A stretch of 10,078 nucleotides of DNA from NCBI GenBank assembly GCA_034439875.1, contig JAWXBG010000206.1, positions 1 to 10,078 of the forward strand, given 5' to 3'. Source of the DNA: JAWXBG01 sp034439875. GTDB lineage: Bacteria > Bacteroidota > Bacteroidia > Flavobacteriales_D > Sanyastnellaceae. The position numbers and the translations under genes are program-made. Under the pieces are notes generated by a model, which saw only the letters and a program-made list of their open reading frames with translations, searched no databases and was not told the origin of the DNA. Positions within the stretch are counted from its first letter, which is position 1; each line of letters opens with the position of its first letter. Positions 7,292-10,078 of the stretch are shown here, one piece after another.

Positions 7292-8315
7292 GTAAATCAA
7301 AGGATTCGACTATTTGACTTTCTGTGATTGAAATTTCGATTATACCCGCTCCAATTTCCTTTATGAGGGTAAAGATGAATTCGCCGTCCCTATTTTTTTT
7401 GTCATTACGTAGAAAATCAATAGCTTTATCAATATCCTTCGTGGTGAGTTTAGGTATTTCATATAGTGAAGCCAATTTCTTATGGATCCCATCAAATGAG
7501 GCTGAGGACAAGCCAGTATGTTTCACCGATAAGTAGGATTCCAGGATCAGTCCAATAGCTATAGCATGTCCGTGGCTTATGACTTTTTCTTTGTCTAAAT
7601 AAAGACTCTCGATGGCATGACCAATACTATGACCAAAATTAAGGAGTTTTCTCGGGCCTTTTTCAAGGGGATCCGACTGAACTATTTTTTCTTTAATGCG
7701 CGCGCTGCGTTCTATCAAGCCTTGTATTGTTGGTAGGTCAAAGGAATTTAGTCGCGACCATAGGTCTTTATCAGCGATCAAGCCGTGTTTGAGCATCTCC
7801 GCCATTCCTGACTTCAACTCCTCCTCGGGTAAGGTCTTCAAGAAGTCAAAGCAGCACAGCACGGATGAAGGCTGGTGGAAAGAACCTACCATATTTTTTG
7901 ATGAACCAAGATTCACAGCGGTTTTGCCCCCAATGGCGGCGTCGGTCATGGCCAAAAGGGATGTTGGAACATTTATGTACTCAACTCCTCTCTTATATAT
8001 AGATGCACCGAAACCTCCTAAATCGCTGATTACACCTCCACCAACATTTACAATCAAGCTTTGGCGGTTGGCGTTGTTTTCGAGAAGAGTGAGCAAAACA
8101 CCTTCTAGTATTTCCATACACTTCGAGACTTCTCCTGGGTGAACTGTTATAATATCTGCTTCTTGAAGTGGTTCACAGCCTTGAATAAGTTGAGGTAAAC
8201 AATGCTCTTCAACGTTATCGTCCGTAATAATGTAGCAATCACGGCCGCCGACTATCTCTGTGAGTCTAGGGGTAAGTTGTGAAATTTCCTGAAAGTGCTC
8301 GGAAGGTTTGTGCAT
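7281..8315 (-). CDS. aroB: 3-dehydroquinate synthase
   Basis: Converts DAHP to 3-dehydroquinate, the second step of the shikimate pathway for aromatic amino acids; a cytosolic enzyme dependent on NAD and a divalent metal. The product is 344 aa, a normal length. Motifs: the nucleotide-binding GGGVISDLGGF (92-102), RGVEYINVPTSLLAMTDAAI (109-128) with GGKTAVN following, and the metal ligands Glu173 (GMAEMLKHG), His229 (NFGHSIGHAIE) and His248 (SHGHAIAIG). The last motif has His in place of the more usual Glu at position 250. ATG 8313-8315 is chosen because an extension to 8366 would run through the tRNA terminator hairpin and lacks family resemblance. It overlaps the RDD gene tail-to-tail. No clear promoter was found upstream. 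Confidence 0.96.
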   Translation of the reverse strand: MHKPSEHFQEISQLTPRLTEIVGGRDCYIITDDNVEEHCLPQLIQGCEPLQEADIITVHPGEVSKCMEILEGVLLTLLENNANRQSLIVNVGGGVISDLGGFGASIYKRGVEYINVPTSLLAMTDAAIGGKTAVNLGSSKNMVGSFHQPSSVLCCFDFLKTLPEEELKSGMAEMLKHGLIADKDLWSRLNSFDLPTIQGLIERSARIKEKIVQSDPLEKGPRKLLNFGHSIGHAIESLYLDKEKVISHGHAIAIGLILESYLSVKHTGLSSASFDGIHKKLASLYEIPKLTTKDIDKAIDFLRNDKKNRDGEFIFTLIKEIGAGIIEISITESQIVESFDLLNG

Positions 8316-8344
8316 TTGATTTATTTGGGTGGAGTACAAAGAAA

Positions 8345-8375
8345 AAGAGCAGGTTGATTGCTTCAACCTGCTCTT
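8345..8375 (-). terminator. intrinsic terminator after tRNA-Phe
   Basis: A perfect 12-bp stem, AAGAGCAGGTTG (8345-8356) with CAACCTGCTCTT (8364-8375), closes a 7-nt loop. On the minus strand it is followed by TTTTTCTTTG, a suitable U-tract, so it ends transcription coming from the tRNA 49 bp upstream. A shorter T5 run (8381-8385) on the other side could give weak activity on the plus strand. It lies between the tRNA and aroB, so aroB needs its own promoter or readthrough. Confidence 0.85.
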
Positions 8376-8424
8376 CTCAATTTTTGAAAGTATTCACTCA
8401 CTTCCTTCCTCTTCACACTCTCTC

Positions 8425-8500
8425 TGGTGGTGCCTCCAGGAATCGAACCAGGGACACAAGGATTTTCAGTCCTTTGCTCTACCGACTGAGCTAAGGCACC
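8425..8500 (-). tRNA. tRNA-Phe (GAA)
   Basis: A complete 76-nt cloverleaf on the minus strand. The acceptor GGTGCCT (8494-8500) pairs with AGGCACC (8429-8435), followed by discriminator A (8428) and an encoded CCA (8425-8427). The D-arm GCTCAGTCGGTAGAGC and the T-arm CTGGTTCGATTCCTGG-like stem-loop are both intact. The anticodon loop CTGAAAA places GAA at 8465-8467, reading UUC and UUU codons. It is a single gene with its own downstream terminator. Confidence 0.98.
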
Positions 8501-8518
8501 AGTTTTTTTTTGAGGTGG

Positions 8519-8526
8519 CGAAAATA
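8519..8526 (-). promoter_or_regulatory. possible -7 element of the tRNA-Phe promoter
   Basis: TATTTTCG on the minus strand matches the Bacteroidota TAnnTTTG element in all but one fixed position and sits 18 bp upstream of the tRNA 5' end. No convincing TTTG partner lies at the expected -33 spacing, so the call is weak. Confidence 0.3.
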
Positions 8527-8616
8527 GATATATTTTATAAATGAGCTCTAGATTTTTTAAATTTTCAGGAAAAAGGCTCCCTAAAGTTGCTCAAAAGCGT
8601 TAACACTGGATCAAGA

Positions 8617-8645
8617 TTCGACCGTTTACAGTTTTTTTTCGACCG
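8617..8645 (+). repeat. 8-bp direct repeat TTCGACCG at 21-bp spacing
   Basis: TTCGACCG occurs at 8617-8624 and 8638-8645, exactly 21 bp apart (two helical turns), with the same 8-mer again at 8999-9006 inside the next gene. Same-face spacing is what a dimeric regulator binding direct repeats would need. That it is an operator is inference. Confidence 0.45.
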
Positions 8646-8654
8646 AATACTCAA

Positions 8655-8674
8655 TATCACCCGATCGGGTGATA
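8655..8674. promoter_or_regulatory. perfect 20-bp palindrome, candidate operator
   Basis: TATCACCCGATCGGGTGATA is fully self-complementary with no loop, which suits a homodimeric helix-turn-helix regulator better than an RNA hairpin. No T-tract follows on either strand, so it is not a terminator. It lies about 150 bp upstream of the promoter of the secreted protein and 155 bp upstream of the tRNA 5' end, so its target is not clear. Confidence 0.55.
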
Positions 8675-8826
8675 CCTTAGTCCGACAGCCCGAAGTGCAA
8701 AGGCTAAATAATTGATATACAGTAATAAAGGTTGTAATGCACAAAGAGGGTGATGACTCATTTCTTAGACAAAAACCTCTTTTTACTCGACTAATGGGTA
8801 TTATGTTTCGATTTTCTAAAAAAATA

Positions 8827-8859
8827 TTTGCGAATTCGAGATGAAGCACTATACTTTTG
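8827..8859 (+). promoter_or_regulatory. Bacteroidota-type sigma promoter for the secreted repeat protein
   Basis: TTTG (8827-8830), a 21-bp spacer, then TACTTTTG (8852-8859), a full match to the TAnnTTTG -7 consensus of the Bacteroidota primary sigma factor. The predicted start is near 8865, giving a 5' leader of about 40 nt that ends in an A-rich stretch before ATG 8907, as is usual where Shine-Dalgarno pairing is little used. Confidence 0.75.
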
Positions 8860-8906
8860 CGCTTCTACTTGCTAAACATAGTTTGAATTAACCAAAACAC
8901 TCAAAA

Positions 8907-10078
8907 ATGAGAAAATTATTACGTGCTCTTGTGGCCGTGTTTGCAGTCTGTTGCAGCATGGCGAACGCTCAGCTTGTTGATGTTATTAATGAGGTTCATT
9001 CGACCGGAGCAGGTGTTGCAACTTATCCTGCGGGTCATACGACCTACAGAATTTATGCACGTCTGCAAGATTCGAATGACTTCTTTTCTGCCTGTTATGG
9101 TATCAGCGACCCCGGTCAGGTTCACCTTCTTCGTATAGGTGATACCGAAGAAGCCGGTGTTAATGCTACAACGCTTTGGAACTCTGCATTTGGTGGAGTT
9201 ACTGGTTCGGAAATAAACCCTGCATTTTGTGGGATTTTTCCTGAAACGTGTTTTGATTCTTTCGTAACAATCGGAAGAGCATCAAACGCAGATCCCGGAA
9301 ATATGATCAATGTTTTGACCAATCCTGCCGGTCAAATCGTTCCATCTTTTGGTACCGCCGCAGGACCAGCCGCACCAGCCGCTATGATTAACGACGGTGC
9401 GTGGTTCTCTCTAAATGGCGATGTGAACGGACTTCCTGTTGGACCACAGAAACGTGTGCTTCTTGCACAAGTAACTTGCCCAACCGGTACGCTTGCTTAC
9501 CAATTGAATTTGCAAATTTTCGATGCAGGTATTGGAAACAATCAAGTTCTATATGCCCACACTTTCACAGGTGATCCTGTGGGATTTGTTGGACCGTATC
9601 CTGAAATTGATGGTACTTGTTTAGGTCTTGTATTCCCTGAGCCTGGTGTTTGTAACCAGGTAGTTGCAGGTTGTATAGATCAAACTGCGTGCAACTTTAA
9701 TCCTGATGCCACAGAAGATGATGGCTCTTGCGATTTCTCTTGCTATGGTTGTACTCAACCTACTGCATGTAACTTCGATCCAGCAGCCACATTAGATGAT
9801 GGCTCTTGTGATTTTGTTTCTTGCCTTGGTTGTACTGACCCAACCGCTTGTAACTATGAATCTACTGCCACTCAAAATGATGGCTCTTGTACTTTCCCCG
9901 GTTGTACCAATCCAAACTCATTAAACTATGATGCAAACGCTGGTTGTGATGATGGATCTTGTATTGTTATAGTAAATGGTTGTACTAGTGCTGCAGCTTG
10001 TAACTACAATCCTGCCGCCAATGTGGACAACGGATCTTGTACTTTCCCTGGTTGTACCAATCCAAACTCATTAAACTA
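8907..10078 (+). CDS. secreted Cys-rich repeat protein, 3' end beyond window
   Basis: The frame is open for 390 codons from ATG 8907 to the window end, so the gene is partial. Residues 1-22 form a signal peptide (basic MRKLLR, hydrophobic core, ANA|Q cleavage). Residues 23-250 are a globular, probably beta-rich domain with a few Cys and no family I recognise by name. From residue 255 comes an array of about 25-residue units, GCTxPxAxNYxPxAxxDDGSC, each with three Cys and an acidic DDGSC end. Such arrays are common in large surface or secreted proteins of marine flavobacteria, usually exported by type IX secretion with a C-terminal sorting domain; that end is not in view. The role (adhesion, structure or metal binding) is unknown. 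Expression is probably from the promoter at 8827-8859. Confidence 0.9.
   Translation, partial: MRKLLRALVAVFAVCCSMANAQLVDVINEVHSTGAGVATYPAGHTTYRIYARLQDSNDFFSACYGISDPGQVHLLRIGDTEEAGVNATTLWNSAFGGVTGSEINPAFCGIFPETCFDSFVTIGRASNADPGNMINVLTNPAGQIVPSFGTAAGPAAPAAMINDGAWFSLNGDVNGLPVGPQKRVLLAQVTCPTGTLAYQLNLQIFDAGIGNNQVLYAHTFTGDPVGFVGPYPEIDGTCLGLVFPEPGVCNQVVAGCIDQTACNFNPDATEDDGSCDFSCYGCTQPTACNFDPAATLDDGSCDFVSCLGCTDPTACNYESTATQNDGSCTFPGCTNPNSLNYDANAGCDDGSCIVIVNGCTSAAACNYNPAANVDNGSCTFPGCTNPNSLN
9669..10078 (+). repeat. tandem array of Cys-rich GC...DDGSC units with 150-bp higher-order period
   Basis: Units begin at residues 255, 281, 308, 332, 358 and 382 (spacing 26, 27, 24, 26, 24), the last one cut by the window end. 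Two forms occur: an AC-N-[YF] form (units 1-3 and 5) and an NSLNY form whose middle Cys sits instead before DDGSC (unit 4, and unit 6 as far as seen). DNA at 9885-9928 and 10035-10078 is identical except for one base (9899 C, 10049 T), 150 bp apart, showing a two-unit higher-order repeat that may continue past the window. Confidence 0.88.

Larger units (their letters stand above)
8501..8906. other. 406-bp non-coding region between tRNA-Phe and the secreted protein gene
   Basis: No convincing gene is present. The longest open frame (minus, 8565-8849) has low-complexity, family-free content. The region holds a possible tRNA promoter, a direct-repeat pair, a 20-bp palindrome, a loose stem AAAGAGG/CCTCTTT (8743-8749 and 8776-8782, 26-nt loop), and the promoter of the downstream gene. 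At this length it may carry regulatory sites for the secreted protein. Confidence 0.7.

Noticed and set aside
8316..8366. 17-residue N-terminal extension of AroB
   Set aside because: It would translate through half of the tRNA terminator hairpin and does not resemble AroB N-termini. ATG 8313-8315 gives the normal length.
8279..8494. Plus-strand open frames with peptides such as GGASRNRTRDTRI
   Set aside because: They are the antisense reading of the tRNA-Phe gene, a well-known source of false proteins.
8743..8782. AAAGAGG/CCTCTTT stem followed by Ts as a plus-strand terminator
   Set aside because: The stem is short with a 26-nt loop and no plus-strand gene lies upstream that needs a terminator.
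8753..8844. Two tiny plus-strand frames (13 and 16 aa) joined by TAATG upstream of the promoter
   Set aside because: They are too short to judge, have no ribosome-binding signal, and lie upstream of or across the predicted promoter. A leader-peptide role is unlikely because they precede the expected transcript start.
8565..8849. 94-aa minus-strand open frame between tRNA-Phe and the secreted protein gene
   Set aside because: It runs antisense through the palindrome and ends near the promoter of the next gene, shows no domain, membrane or signal pattern, and has Ser/Arg/Leu-rich content typical of chance frames.
9669..10078. CRISPR-like or calcium-binding thrombospondin-3 repeats
   Set aside because: The repeats are in-frame coding units without spacers. 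The DDGSC ends recall DxDxDG loops, but the spacing and the three Cys per unit do not match TSP3.

Overview
The window looks like chromosomal DNA of a Bacteroidota member, most likely a marine flavobacterium (Flavobacteriales, for example Cryomorphaceae, Schleiferiaceae or Crocinitomicaceae). The reasons are the AT-rich coding sequence, a TTTG-N21-TAnnTTTG promoter of the Bacteroidota type, the six-gene DUF58/MoxR/DUF4350/DUF4129/SpoIIM/RDD module, and a secreted protein with the Cys-rich GCTxPxAxNYxPxAxxDDGSC repeats common in marine flavobacteria. The placement is inference; there is no rRNA or marker tree here.

Positions 109-6507 hold a tightly packed minus-strand operon. In transcription order it encodes a SpoIIM-family membrane protein with an unusual extra C-terminal membrane domain (4609-6507), a DUF4129 protein (3888-4631), a DUF4350 protein (2564-3910, TTG start), a MoxR-type AAA+ ATPase (1501-2538) and a DUF58/VWA-like protein (109-1383 or longer). 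Two of the junctions overlap by exactly 23 nt. An RDD-family membrane protein (6551-7291, plus strand) diverges from the operon across only 43 bp. The genes probably build an inner-membrane complex: MoxR as the cytosolic ATPase, the DUF58 protein as its MIDAS-bearing adaptor, and the others as membrane and extracytoplasmic parts. The substrate is unknown.

Positions 7281-8315 (minus) are aroB, 3-dehydroquinate synthase, whose 3' end overlaps that of the RDD gene by 11 bp. Upstream lie a strong hairpin terminator (8345-8375) and a tRNA-Phe(GAA) gene (8425-8500, minus).

Positions 8501-8906 are non-coding and carry a perfect 20-bp palindrome, an 8-bp direct repeat at 21-bp spacing, and a good Bacteroidota promoter. 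That promoter drives a secreted, Cys-rich repeat protein (8907 to the window end, open at the 3' end).

The best leads are: (1) the moxR TAG stop is followed in the same frame by 39 open codons that complete the first membrane helix of the DUF58 protein, with no ATG, GTG or TTG start in that stretch; (2) the SpoIIM fusion; (3) the palindrome and repeats upstream of the secreted protein; (4) the 150-bp higher-order period in its repeat array.
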